Shown here piece by piece: positions 42,101-48,782 of a stretch of DNA of 64,000 nucleotides (positions are counted from its first letter, which is position 1; each line of letters begins with the position of its first letter). The translations under genes were made by a program, and so were the position numbers. This DNA is from Pterois miles (Eukaryota; Chordata; Actinopteri; Perciformes; Scorpaenidae), in the NCBI GenBank assembly GCA_947000775.1, contig CAMQGK010000638.1, positions 18,038,501 to 18,102,500 of the forward strand, read 5' to 3'. Below the pieces are notes generated by a model. It was not told the DNA's origin. It did not search any database and saw only the letters and a program-made list of their open reading frames with translations.

Positions 42101-45100
42101 TTTTTGATGTTTAAAAAAACCATGAAAACGGTGGTATTATAGCATGTCGAAGGATTCTATGGTGAGCAAAAGTCATTTCGTGAAATGTAGTAAAATTTTA
42201 CAAAAAAAACGACATAGTATAGTATGTCGAAATTTTTCGATGAAAACGTCAAAGTTTTTTGAAGTTGAAAAAAACCATGAAAATGCCCGTATTATAGCAT
42301 GTAGAATGATTCTATGGTGAACAAAAGTCATTTCATGAAATGTTGGAAAATTTTTCAAAAAAACGCCATAGTATAGTATGTCGAAATTTTTCGATGAAAA
42401 CGTTAAATTTTTTTGAAATTGAAAAAAACCATGAAAACGGTCGTATTATAGCATGTAGAATGATTCCATGGTGAGCAAAAGTCATTTCGTGAAATGTTGG
42501 AAAATTTTTCAAAAAAAACGCCATAGTATAGTATGTCGAAATTTTCCATGAAAATGTTAATTTTTTTTGAAGTTGAAAAAAAACATGAAAACGGTTGTAT
42601 TATAGCATGTAGAATGATTCTATGGTGAACAAAAGTCATTTCATGAAATATTGGAAAATTTAAAAAAAAAAAAACGCCATAGTATAGTATGTCGAAATTT
42701 TTCGATGAAAACGTCAAATTTTTTTGAAGTTGAAAAAAACCATGAAAACGGCCGTATTATAGCATGTAGAATGATTCTATGGTGAACAAAACTCGTTTCA
42801 TGAAATTTTGTAAAATTTAAAAAAAAAAAAAACGCCATAGTATAGTATGTCGAAATTTTTCGATGAAAACATCAAATTTTTTTGATGTTTAAAAAAACCA
42901 TGAAAACGGTGGTATTATAACATGTCGAAGGATTCTATGGTGAGCAAAAGTCATTTCGTGAAATGTAGGAAAATTTTACAAAAAAAACGACATAGTATAG
43001 TATGTCAAAATTTTTCGATGAAAACGTCAAATTTTTTTGATGTTTAAAAAAAACATGAAAACGGTTGTATTATAGCGTGTCGAATGATTCTATGGTGAGC
43101 AAAAGTCATTTCGTGAAATGTTGGAAAATTTTACAAAAAAACGCCATAGTATAGTATGTCGAAATTTTTCCATGAAAATGTAAAATTTTTTTGGAGTTGA
43201 AAAAAAACATGAAAACGGTTGTATTATAGCATGTCGAATGATTCTATGGTGAACAAAAGTCATTTCATGAAATGTTGGGAAATTAAAAAAAAAAAAAAAA
43301 CGCCATAGTATAGTATGTCGAAAATTTTCGGTAAAAATGTAAAAATTTTTTGAAGTTGAAAAAAACCATGAAAACGGTCGTATTATGGCATGTAGAATGA
43401 TTCTATGGTGAACAAAATTCATTTCACAAACTCTTGGAAAATTAAAAAAAAAAACGCCATAGTATAGTATGTCGAAATTTGACGGCGAAAATGTTAAATT
43501 TTTTTGAAGTTAAAAAAAACAATGAAAACGGTCTTATTATAGCATATCGAATGATTCTATGGTGAGCAAAAGTCATTTCGTGAAATGTTGGAAAATTTTA
43601 CAAAAAAAACGACATAGTATAGTATGTCGAAATTTTTCGATGAAAACGTCAAATTTTTTTGAAGTTGAAAAAAAAACATGAAAATGATCCTATCATAGCA
43701 TGTAGAATGATTCTATGGTGAGCAAAAGTCATTTCGTGAAATGTTGGAAAATTTAAAAAAAAAAAAAAAAAAAAAAACGCCGTAGTATAGTACACATATG
43801 TCAAACTCAAGGCCCGCGGGCAAATCCGGCCCGCCACCTCAATTTATGTGGCCCGCGAGGGCTTGCAAAGAATATGCAATGCATATCAATCAATTCTATG
43901 CCTCTTCACAGAAGTAGTGTCCTTAAACTGCATGTCCCACAATGCATCTCGATTTTTTGACATGCGCACTGTAGCATCTCAGTCTCAGCGGTTTACAGCA
44001 GCAGCGCAGTGTTGCCAATTTAGCGACTTAGTCGCTATATTTAGCCAGTTTTCAGACCCCTCGACCCCTCTTTCAAAAACGAAATTAGCGACAAATCTAA
44101 CGAGCTTTGTTGGTGTTACTGGAGACTTTTGGAGACTCTAATGAAAGCAGGTATCGTTGCTCAACGAGCAGCGGGTGCAGCCGTGGACCCTCCCCAGTCC
44201 CAAAGCAGTCACAAGCGGCACAATCCTCGTCAGCAGTCCCTCCTAGCTGCAGTCTCTGTTCACCCCTCCACATCCAGACTGAATGAATCACGCATGCACA
44301 AAGCCGCCGCTGGCTGATGTAAGTGTAAAATTTTGGGAATCAAACCCTGAATTTAAAAATATAGGAAAAAAAGAAGTTACTCCGCCAGAGTGTCCTCTTT
44401 GGGTCACTTTTGCTGGTCCCAAGCCTGGATAAAGGAGGAGGGTTGAATTGTGGTATTAAAAAAAAAAAACAGAACTGACAGAAGAAAGTTCATTTGTAGT
44501 TCAAAACATATTTAGGGAATTGTTTTACTCACTTTTTGTCTTCAGAGCTAGTTACAAAATAAATTATTACTAAAACTAATAATAATCAAATGCAGAGGTA
44601 ATTTTGTAAAATGATCAAGAGTAGATATATTTATATACCGGTAGTCTTATAATTACAACCGGCCCTTTGAGGGCAGCCATAATGCTGATGTGGCCCGGGA
44701 TGAAATTGAGTTTGACGCTCCTGATATAGAATGTCAAAAAATTTCATGTAATTTTATGTCATTTTATGTAAAATGATGAATTATGTAAAATGATTTCATG
44801 GAAAAACATCATTTTTTAGTATGTTGAGAAATTCCATGGCAAAACGTCATAGAATAGTATGTGGATTCATTTTATGTAAAAAGAAGCGATAATATAGAAT
44901 GTCAAAAAATTTCATATAAAAAAAGTCATCGTATAGTATGTTGAAAATTTTCACGGAAAAACATCATTTTCTAGTATGTTGAGAAATTTCATGGCAAAAC
45001 GTCAGAATATTATGTGCATTCATTTTATGTAAAAAGAAGTGATAATATAGAATGTCAAAAATGTACAGTGATTGAGTAGTCTTAGCATAGTATGCTGAAA

Positions 45101-47285
45101 AAAGTGAAAAGGTCATAGAACAGTCTTTCAAAAAAAGTGCTAAAAAGGTCATGGTACAGTATGTTGATAAAAGTGACAGAAAGTCATATTATAGTACGTC
45201 GAGCGATTAAAACGTTATAGTATAGCATGTTGATAAAAGTGATGAAAAAAAAAGTCAGTCTAGTATGTCGAGTGATTAAAAACGTCGTAGCATAGTATGT
45301 CGAAAATAGTGACATAAAAGTCGTACTATTGTATGTCAAAAAAGTCAAAGTAAAGTATGTTGAATAAAGTTATAGTATATTTTGTGAAAAAAGTCAACAA
45401 AAAGTCACAATATGTAAAAAACATCATCATATAGTATGTTGAAAAAAAGTGATAAAAGGTCATAGTAAAAAAGTCATACTTACGTATGTTGAAAGTCATA
45501 ATATAGTATGTATAAAATCGTGTCAGTACAGTATAGTTAGTATATTATATCAGAAAGTTATAAAATAGTGTAACTGTACTATAAAATAAAATGAAAAAAG
45601 TCATCATACAGTGTCGAAAAATGTCAGTATCGTATCTTGAAAATAGTGATAAAAACGAGTTTTTACAGTAGCATTACATTTTTATCCCCTCTCTAATCTG
45701 TATTATTGACATTTTTGTTTATCTAATTACATTATCTGTGTCCGGGTCTGTGTGTCTCCCAGGGTGAACCAGGGCCTGCAGGTCTGAGGGGTCCTCCAGG
45801 GGAGAGAGGTAGACCGGGGCCCCCTGGCGGTGGAGGTTACCACTCCAAGGACGCACAACCCATGATTGGTCCAGTCGGACCCAGAGGAGAGAGGGGAAGT
45901 CCAGGCTTAGACGGTCCTCCCGGTCTCCCTGGACCTGCAGGGTCACCAGGAAATGATGTGAGATACAATTTCAGTACACTTACAGTAGCATAATTTTTTC
46001 ATTTTTAAGTAGCTCCAGATCATGCCATATCCACCTTGGTGTTGAGACAGGACGGTGACCAGAAGTGCTTACTAGCGCCATCTTCTCTTGTAAATAATAA
46101 ATTTTTAAATGATTTTCCTTGATTAATTATTCTTTAACAGGCTGTTGTCAACTATGATGAAGTCAAGAACTTCATCCGCCAGCAGGTCATCAAGATCTTT
46201 GATGGTGAGGGCATTTCTAGAGCAGAGCCGCATTTTCTCTCCAGATACATATCTCTTTCAAAGAAATATTTCATTTCTCCTCCGTGACACCTCTGTTATT
46301 GCCACTGTGGAATCACTGTTTACCATCACGTTTCCCATCTCCAGAGAGAATGGCCTACTACATGTCTCGCATGCAGATGCCAGTAGAGATGGTGGCATCC
46401 CCAGGTCGACCTGGGCCCCCAGGGAAAGACGGATCTCCGGGTAATCCTGGGAGCCCAGGTGCACCTGGAATCCCGGGACATATTGGCAGACAAGGTCGGC
46501 CAGGTGGCCCAGGACCCCCTGGTGAGCCATCAGTTATACCAACAACCTTTCAAGCACAATGACATTAAATGTCATATCAATATCATTAGACAACTGTAAT
46601 CGGTGTAATCAGTCACGTCTTTTTTCTGTAGGACCTCGGGGACCTCAAGGAGAAAAAGGAGATAAGGGCGTTGGAGAGATGGGAGATGTAGGACCTCCCG
46701 GAGCACCAGGTAATGTACCCCACTGGTCCATGGAACAGTAGGTAGTAGAGTGGCAGCCATGTTATGTTTCCACCTTACTTAAAGCTGTAGCTAATAGCAA
46801 TGTTTGACACATTTTACCATGTGTAATTACAAAAGAAAATGTAAGTTTCGACATTCAGACACTTTAACTGTAGTTTCACTTACAGTAACTCCCTTATCCT
46901 GTCACATTTTGCTGAGGCACGTAACACCTGCAACAAGCTACCATTAGATATTCAAGCTACAACTGATGCTAAACCATCTGACAGAACTGACAGGATAATG
47001 TACAGCGAGTTGCACAATAAACACCAGAACTCGTTTTTACGTACGAAGCAGTGATAGTACCACAGTCAGTACATTTACCTTCTTCTTCCAGGTGTCCCAG
47101 GCCCCCAAGGATATGGTAAGATGGGACCCCCAGGTCCTGTTGGCCAGCAGGGTGTTCCTGGGATTCCAGGCTCTCCTGGGCAGCCTGGTCCAAAGGGACA
47201 TGATGGTCGGTGTAATCCTGGAGACTGTATGAGCCATCAAGTAGAGTACAGCCCCAAAGGCCCACCTATGAAGGGCCCCTGGTAA
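77..47285 (+). CDS. col19a1: Collagen type XIX alpha-1 chain, 3' part (21 exons; 5' end outside window)
   Basis: Secreted FACIT-type collagen of the extracellular matrix, basement-membrane zone in known vertebrate orthologues. Twenty-one exons join in frame to 1560 coding bases (519 residues plus TAA). Exons 77-5371 encode nearly continuous Gly-X-Y. After a 40-kb intron, five exons encode a short interruption, a non-collagenous segment (NYDEVKNFIRQQVIKIFDER), further Gly-X-Y, and a tail starting CNPGDC and ending MKGPW. Two cysteines separated by four residues at the last helix/tail junction are the FACIT hallmark. The COL19A1 assignment rests on the remembered human C-terminal pattern (helical stretch with GYGKMG, then the CNP-DC tail) and on the convergent col9a1 neighbour, as at human 6q13. 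All boundaries are GT-AG and phases are consistent (0 up to exon 45763-45957, then 1 for the last four introns). The N-terminal domain lies upstream of the window. Confidence 0.87.
246..299 (+). CDS. col19a1: col19a1 exon, Gly-X-Y
   Basis: A 54-bp phase-0 exon encoding GLKGERGSPGSNGQKGES, followed by donor gtaagc. The charged KGER motif is typical of helix surface residues in collagens. Confidence 0.85.
392..436 (+). CDS. col19a1: col19a1 exon, Gly-X-Y
   Basis: A 45-bp phase-0 exon after acceptor cttctgcag. It encodes GPPGNPGYQGQAGSP and is followed by donor gtcagt. Confidence 0.82.
540..593 (+). CDS. col19a1: col19a1 exon, Gly-X-Y
   Basis: A 54-bp phase-0 exon after acceptor gtctgcag. It encodes GIKGDTGPAGPVGPKGDA and ends at donor gtatgt. 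Confidence 0.84.
680..715 (+). CDS. col19a1: col19a1 exon, Gly-X-Y
   Basis: A 36-bp phase-0 exon after a T-rich acceptor (tttcaag). It encodes GFQGQPGFPGPP and ends at donor gtacgt. Confidence 0.8.
803..865 (+). CDS. col19a1: col19a1 exon, Gly-X-Y
   Basis: A 63-bp phase-0 exon after acceptor tttctag. It encodes seven triplets, starting GAPGLAGKTGREG and ending GLKGEK, with donor gtgagt. Confidence 0.85.
948..1019 (+). CDS. col19a1: col19a1 exon, Gly-X-Y
   Basis: A 72-bp phase-0 exon of eight triplets, starting GIDGTQGSQGPTG and ending GSPGLM. Acceptor is tttcaaag and donor gtatat. Confidence 0.82.
1135..1188 (+). CDS. col19a1: col19a1 exon, Gly-X-Y
   Basis: A 54-bp phase-0 exon encoding GPPGIEGLDGKDGKPGLR, with acceptor aatgaaag and donor gtaagt. 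The acceptor tract is purine-rich and therefore weak. Confidence 0.82.
1323..1367 (+). CDS. col19a1: col19a1 exon, Gly-X-Y
   Basis: A 45-bp phase-0 exon encoding GEAGPPGPAGPRGIP, with acceptor attgtcag and donor gtaagt. It is followed by a 2.5-kb intron that carries a MITE and a SINE. Confidence 0.84.
1771..2184. mobile_element. MITE-like element with terminal inverted repeats
   Basis: The left end near 1772 (CATAGATTGTGTATATATAG) and the reverse complement of the right end near 2179 (CATAGACTGTATATAAAGAT) match closely over about 27 bp and continue into GATGGAYGAC. The flanks carry an identical 8-mer, TGCATGTG, at 1763-1770 and 2185-2192, a plausible 8-bp target-site duplication of hAT size. 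The interior has no transposase frame, so it is non-autonomous. The family resembles a sequence I know as widespread in fish (AAAAGTGAAGCCAAAACATC core). Confidence 0.65.
2677..3042 (-). mobile_element. tRNA-derived SINE (V-SINE/DANA-like) with 12-bp target duplication
   Basis: On the minus strand the element starts at the right with a tRNA-like head: A-box-like TGGTGCAGTGGTTAGCGC and B-box GGTTCGAATCC. Next comes the conserved body containing TTCTCCCCGTGTAAGCGTGG and TCCAAAGACATGC, then a 3' (GGAT)n tail at 2677-2700. It is flanked by an exact 12-bp duplication, TGGTTTACAACC, at 2665-2676 and 3043-3054, as expected from target-primed LINE-mediated insertion. Tail, head and duplication are all intact, so the copy looks full length and fairly young. 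A related copy lies at 56453-56752. Confidence 0.88.
3898..3942 (+). CDS. col19a1: col19a1 exon, Gly-X-Y
   Basis: A 45-bp phase-0 exon encoding GFKGKTGHAGFPGQK, after acceptor ctcctcag and before donor gttagc. Confidence 0.83.
4174..4227 (+). CDS. col19a1: col19a1 exon, Gly-X-Y
   Basis: A 54-bp phase-0 exon encoding GEPGPSGPPGPPGRAGHE, with a strong acceptor (ttcttcag) and donor gtgagt. Confidence 0.86.
4372..4425 (+). CDS. col19a1: col19a1 exon, Gly-X-Y
   Basis: A 54-bp phase-0 exon encoding GDPGTPGAPGRPGPSGHI, with acceptor tttctag and donor gtaagt. Confidence 0.86.
4517..4567 (+). CDS. col19a1: col19a1 exon ending in a Gly-X-Y imperfection
   Basis: A 51-bp exon encoding GSTGPAGPPGPPGPPGV. 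The next exon starts GVKG, so the join reads G-V-G and one residue is missing from the triplet pattern. This keeps the reading frame and looks like one of the short interruptions usual in FACIT helices. Confidence 0.8.
4990..5079 (+). CDS. col19a1: col19a1 exon, Gly-X-Y
   Basis: A 90-bp phase-0 exon of ten triplets, starting GVKGDKGQPGERGLLG and ending GHPGAI. It includes a GMG triplet and so stays in register. Acceptor is gtctgcag and donor gttagt. Confidence 0.84.
5201..5236 (+). CDS. col19a1: col19a1 exon, Gly-X-Y
   Basis: A 36-bp phase-0 exon encoding GEPGTDGEAGKD, with a strong polypyrimidine acceptor (ttcctttag) and donor gtgagt. Confidence 0.84.
5327..5371 (+). CDS. col19a1: col19a1 exon, Gly-X-Y; last before the giant intron
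   Basis: A 45-bp phase-0 exon encoding GAVGLPGDNGQPGQK, with acceptor ttgacag and donor gtaaga. The next exon I can support starts 40.4 kb downstream. Confidence 0.83.
5488..5520 (+). pseudogene. Possible decayed Gly-X-Y exon of col19a1
   Basis: A good acceptor-like tract (ttctgttccttttag, ending 5487) is followed by sequence that reads QGDIGHYGAE in one frame (5490-5519), with Gly every third residue. The first Gly codon is absent, the frame set by the acceptor hits a stop (LKET*), and no donor follows. It may be a collagen exon broken by small deletions, or chance. Confidence 0.3.
6122..6185 (-). mobile_element. Truncated LINE/SINE 3' tail
   Basis: On the minus strand this reads GAATTTCCCCACTGTGGGAC, then CAATAAAGGAATATCTTATC and repeated CTTAT units. 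That is the 3'-terminal hairpin, AATAAA and short tandem tail common to fish non-LTR elements and their SINEs. The SINE at 22561 ends in an analogous motif. Only the 3' end is present, as expected of a 5'-truncated insertion. Confidence 0.6.
6340..7480 (-). repeat. Degenerate AT-rich repeat field, inverted orientation
   Basis: Irregular repeats of roughly 50-70 bp are built on TACTATACTATGACTTTTTT. The same core appears as its reverse complement (AAAAAGTCATAGTATAGTATG) in everything from about 7545 to 45670. Divergence is high and unit length irregular, so this looks like the oldest layer of the intron's repeat system. No coding potential. Confidence 0.8.
7545..8153 (+). repeat. Left flanking repeat (family B), about 150-bp units
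   Basis: Roughly four units combine GTCATAGTATAGTATGTCGA with segments absent from the main satellite, such as CATCATTTTCTAGTATGTTG and GTGGATTCATTTTATGTGAG. The same unit type recurs on the far side of the main array at 44724-45060, so the main array appears to have expanded inside family B. Confidence 0.75.
16140..19575 (+). repeat. Higher-order duplication, about 1.72 kb x 2
   Basis: Distinctive monomer variants recur at a constant offset near 1720 bp. An ATTGAAGTTG variant appears near 17436 and again near 19157. The AAATAAAAAAAAAAAGAAAAACG linker type appears near 17840 and 19560. The block 16.14-17.86 kb thus appears duplicated at 17.86-19.57 kb. Confidence 0.7.
22561..22893 (+). mobile_element. 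tRNA-derived SINE (AFC-like, percomorph type) inside the satellite
   Basis: The head GGGGCGGCAGTAACTCAGTC is followed by a B-box (GGTTCAAGTCC near 22616-22626). The body contains GAGGTGCCAGTTTACCTC and GAGCAAGGCACCAAACCCCC, then a 3' end with AATTTCCCCTCGCGGGACTA, AATAAAGG and a (CTT)n tail. This matches my memory of the AFC-type SINE spread through percomorph fish. It is the only unrelated sequence inside the 155-bp array. The monomer lacks about 28 bp (ttac-An-cgccatagtatagt) at the junction, and no target duplication is visible, so insertion was accompanied by a small deletion. Confidence 0.85.
26314..32389 (+). repeat. Higher-order satellite block, copy 1 of a 6.07-kb tandem duplication
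   Basis: The order of monomer subtypes in this block repeats in the next 6.07 kb. Matched landmarks have offsets of 6073 (27366 and 33439; 27852 and 33925), 6072 (29392 and 35464), 6070 (30638 and 36708) and 6069 (31282 and 37351; 32198 and 38267). The differences I saw are mostly in A-run length. Exact edges cannot be fixed by eye. Confidence 0.8.
32390..38460 (+). repeat. Higher-order satellite block, copy 2 of the 6.07-kb tandem duplication
   Basis: Directly follows copy 1 with the same subtype order. Beyond about 38.46 kb the array continues with a further partial copy of the 30.2-31.5 kb stretch (offset about 8250), so exchange has been repeated and nested. Confidence 0.8.
40486..42640 (+). 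repeat. Higher-order duplication, about 1.09 kb
   Basis: A rare monomer with CGCAATAGTATAGTATGTC followed by AAAATGTTTCGGCG appears near 40654 and again near 41740, an offset of 1086. Neighbouring monomers match in order. This is the smallest clear higher-order block besides the local two-monomer duplication near 39.75-40.2 kb. Confidence 0.65.
43793..44723. mobile_element. hAT-like non-autonomous DNA transposon (about 0.93 kb)
   Basis: The left end has GTCAAACTCAAGGCCCGCGG. The right end, reverse complemented, reads CAGGAGCGTCAAACTCAATT, followed by the ATCCCGGGCCACAT type of sequence known from fish hAT-like MITEs. The 8 bp flanking the element are GTATAGTA (43785-43792) and ATATAGAA (44724-44731), 6/8 identical, the size expected for hAT. 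The interior is of mixed GC, unlike the satellite around it, and contains only short frames without transposase motifs. It sits exactly at the junction of the 155-bp array and family B. Confidence 0.7.
44724..45670 (+). repeat. Right flanking repeat: family B, then degenerate short repeats
   Basis: The segment 44724-45060 repeats the family-B units seen at 7545-8153 (CATCATTTTCTAGTATGTTG, GTGGATTCATTTTATGTAAA). From about 45060 to 45670 it decays into irregular units such as GTCATAGTATAGTATGTTGA followed by AAAAAGTGATAAAAA. Orientation is the same as the main array and opposite to 6340-7480. Confidence 0.75.
45763..45957 (+). CDS. col19a1: col19a1 exon with a non-collagenous interruption
   Basis: A 195-bp phase-0 exon (65 residues) after acceptor gtgtctcccag. 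It starts GEPGPAGLRGPPGERGRPG, is interrupted by GGGGYHSKDAQPMI, and resumes GPVGPRGERGSPG through GSPGND. The donor is gtgaga. It is the first exon after the giant intron. Confidence 0.88.
46141..46204 (+). CDS. col19a1: col19a1 exon, non-collagenous segment
   Basis: A 64-bp exon encoding AVVNYDEVKNFIRQQVIKIF then D and the first base of the next codon (phase 1 end). The amphipathic, non-Gly pattern fits a FACIT chain-selection segment between helices. Acceptor is tttaacag and donor gtgagg. Confidence 0.86.
46345..46521 (+). CDS. col19a1: col19a1 exon, end of NC segment and start of last helix
   Basis: A 177-bp exon, phase 1 to phase 1. It completes the NC segment (ERMAYYMSRMQMPVEMVAS) and enters GRPGPPGKDGSPGNPGSPG, then continues Gly-X-Y to GGPGPP. 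Acceptor is atctccag and donor gtgagc. Confidence 0.88.
46632..46709 (+). CDS. col19a1: col19a1 exon, Gly-X-Y with GVG imperfection
   Basis: A 78-bp phase-1 exon encoding PRGPQGEKGDKGVGEMGD, followed by VGPPGAP. The register slips at G-V-G. The col9a1 exon in the equivalent position (62056-62133) is also 78 bp and phase 1. Confidence 0.86.
47092..47285 (+). CDS. col19a1: col19a1 terminal coding exon with C-x4-C tail
   Basis: A 194-bp phase-1 exon after a strong acceptor (ttcttcttccag). The helix runs VPGPQGYGKMGPPGPVGQ to GHDGR, then the tail starts CNPGDCMSHQVEYS and ends PPMKGPW with TAA at 47283-47285. The two cysteines separated by four residues are the usual interchain disulphide pair of FACITs. 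Confidence 0.9.
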
Positions 47286-48040
47286 GGGCTGGAGGTGATG
47301 GCATAGAGAGGACTGAAACAAAAAGACTACAGAGAAGACAGGAAGCCAAAGACCATGATCCAAAGTTATTAAATCTGACCACAAGATGATTGTTGTTGTA
47401 TAGATGTATCCACAGATTTCTATTGTAGTCCCGCTGGAATGAGGCCTGCAAAGATACACCAGCAGCACATTTTTATTGCATCATTTTTCCCCTATGAATG
47501 CCAATTCATTGCTATATTACTGCCTCTTATTTTGGTCTCGCCTCTCTATTCTCACTGTTTCACTCCTTTTACATTTTAAAACAACCCAGGGGAGGTGACA
47601 AGAATCACAATTTGTATTTTCATCTCCTTGATTAATTCTGGCCTATTCTGTTTTCTTATTTTCTTTGTCTAAATCTGTTGGAAGAGGATACAAACAATTA
47701 TTGTAGCACAGAATCACATTCAGCGTGCATCCAATGCATTTTTAATATTCTCTCAGTGTAAGTGGCGTGATCCTTATTTGAATCTGACTTGTATGAGAAT
47801 ATCCCTAGAAATGTATTTCAGGTATGTAGACACAGACACATTCATACCCCATCTGATGGATTGACTGTTTTGTATATATTTATATTTATATATAGTGGCT
47901 TTTTATACTTTTTCAACGGATTTCATACATATGGCTAGCCACTCATTTTTAATGGTTATAAAGCAACAAAAAGAAAAGCCAAAGGGATGTTTTTCTAGTA
48001 TCTGTAAGCTTTCAAAATTAAATAATGTGTTCAGTAAAAG
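47286..48040 (+). other. col19a1: col19a1 3' UTR (putative)
   Basis: AT-rich sequence after the stop. I find no AATAAA. The best candidate poly(A) signal is the variant ATTAAA at 48017-48022. From 48040 to 48780 there is ordinary intergenic sequence with nothing I recognise. Confidence 0.45.
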
Positions 48041-48782
48041 ACATAATTATTTATAAAAGAACTGTGTTTACACCGAAAAAAAAGCATATTTGCTTTTTTA
48101 ATTATGTTGCTGAAGTTCTGTTGTGTCATTGTAACTCCAGTATTTTTGGAAATCCAGCCGTTTCAAAGCATATCATCTCGTTTTGTATCCCAAAGTAGTT
48201 GTGATAACCATCTGTCGGCTTCAACAGGCACTTAATTAAGGAATTATGAGCAAGAATTGAGCCCATTTACCGCAGGTACGTAATGCAACACTGAGCACAG
48301 CCACCAAGCCCTCAATTACGCTAGGATAAGGACATATTCTGAAAAGCATCACAAATGTTTTTGAGTGTTACCTGTTACTGTATTTTGGGGTTGTTTTTAG
48401 CTATTTTATTTTATTTTTTTTATGTAACTTTTATACGTGGAAGTCTATGGAGTTTTAAATCGCCACTGTCTCTTACCATCTCCATAGTTAATCAGCAGTT
48501 TAAACTCTGAGCCATGGTCAGACTTCACTTTCTCACAAACTAACCATGGGAAAGCTTTAAGTTAAAACTGAATTAAATTGCTTTTCAAAGATGCTGTATC
48601 GTGTTATCATTGTCAAACGGTGCTGTTCAGATCCTGTTGTCCATCCATGGATGGATTATGAGACGATGAGCAAAGACATGGACCCAGACTGAAGTTGTCT
48701 TTCTAGCTGTTTGGTGTTTCTTTGTGGTCGTTCTTTATAACTCGAACTCTTTGCATCTCTTTGTAATTGTTTTGCATTCATG

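Larger units (their letters stand above)
8154..43792 (+). repeat. Intronic satellite array, about 155-bp monomers (roughly 230 copies)
   Basis: A head-to-tail array about 35.6 kb long. Each monomer runs: CGCCATAGTATAGTATGTCG, an AT-rich dyad (TCGAAATTTTTCGA), an AAATTTTTTTGAAGTTG block, GTATTATAGCATGT, GAATGATTCTATGGTGA, AGTCATTTC, and a run of 5 to 20 or more A. Measured spacings, for example between acgcc starts at 14101, 14256, 14414 and 14569, are 155-158 bp, and most length variation is in the A run. Several monomer subtypes recur in fixed orders, giving higher-order blocks. The period is not a multiple of three, and the open frames on the minus strand are repeat artefacts. The array is wholly intronic in col19a1 and therefore transcribed in sense. 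Confidence 0.95.
5372..45762 (+). other. col19a1 giant intron (about 40.4 kb) filled by satellite DNA
   Basis: This intron is more than fifteen times longer than any other col19a1 intron in the window. It contains about 0.75 kb of ordinary intron sequence (with a possible decayed exon at 5488-5520), a LINE/SINE tail, a degenerate AT-rich repeat field, the 155-bp satellite, one SINE and a hAT-like MITE. Both flanking exons are phase 0 and continue Gly-X-Y, so the gene looks structurally intact across it. Confidence 0.8.

Noticed and set aside
8154..43792. Possible CRISPR array because of regular repeats
   Set aside because: Vertebrate genome context, 155-bp units without unique spacers and no cas genes. 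It is a satellite.
8154..43792. Centromere identity for the array
   Set aside because: The monomer length is nucleosome-scale, but I see no CENP-B-box-like motif, and the array lies inside a gene. Sequence alone cannot support a centromere.
8344..43837. Dozens of minus-strand open frames with HHRIILHAIIRPFSWFF-like repeats, up to 156 codons
   Set aside because: They are translations of the 155-bp satellite. The period is not a multiple of three, the frame shifts from monomer to monomer, there is no consistent start, and the composition follows the A-rich repeat.
43848..44317. Two short plus-strand open frames inside the hAT-like element
   Set aside because: No transposase or host-domain motif. 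They lie within a non-autonomous element and overlap each other in different frames.
46258..46760. Minus-strand open frames opposite the col19a1 exons
   Set aside because: They are antisense shadows of GC-rich Gly-X-Y exons, whose complement lacks stops. The plus-strand splice sites and triplet pattern decide the strand.
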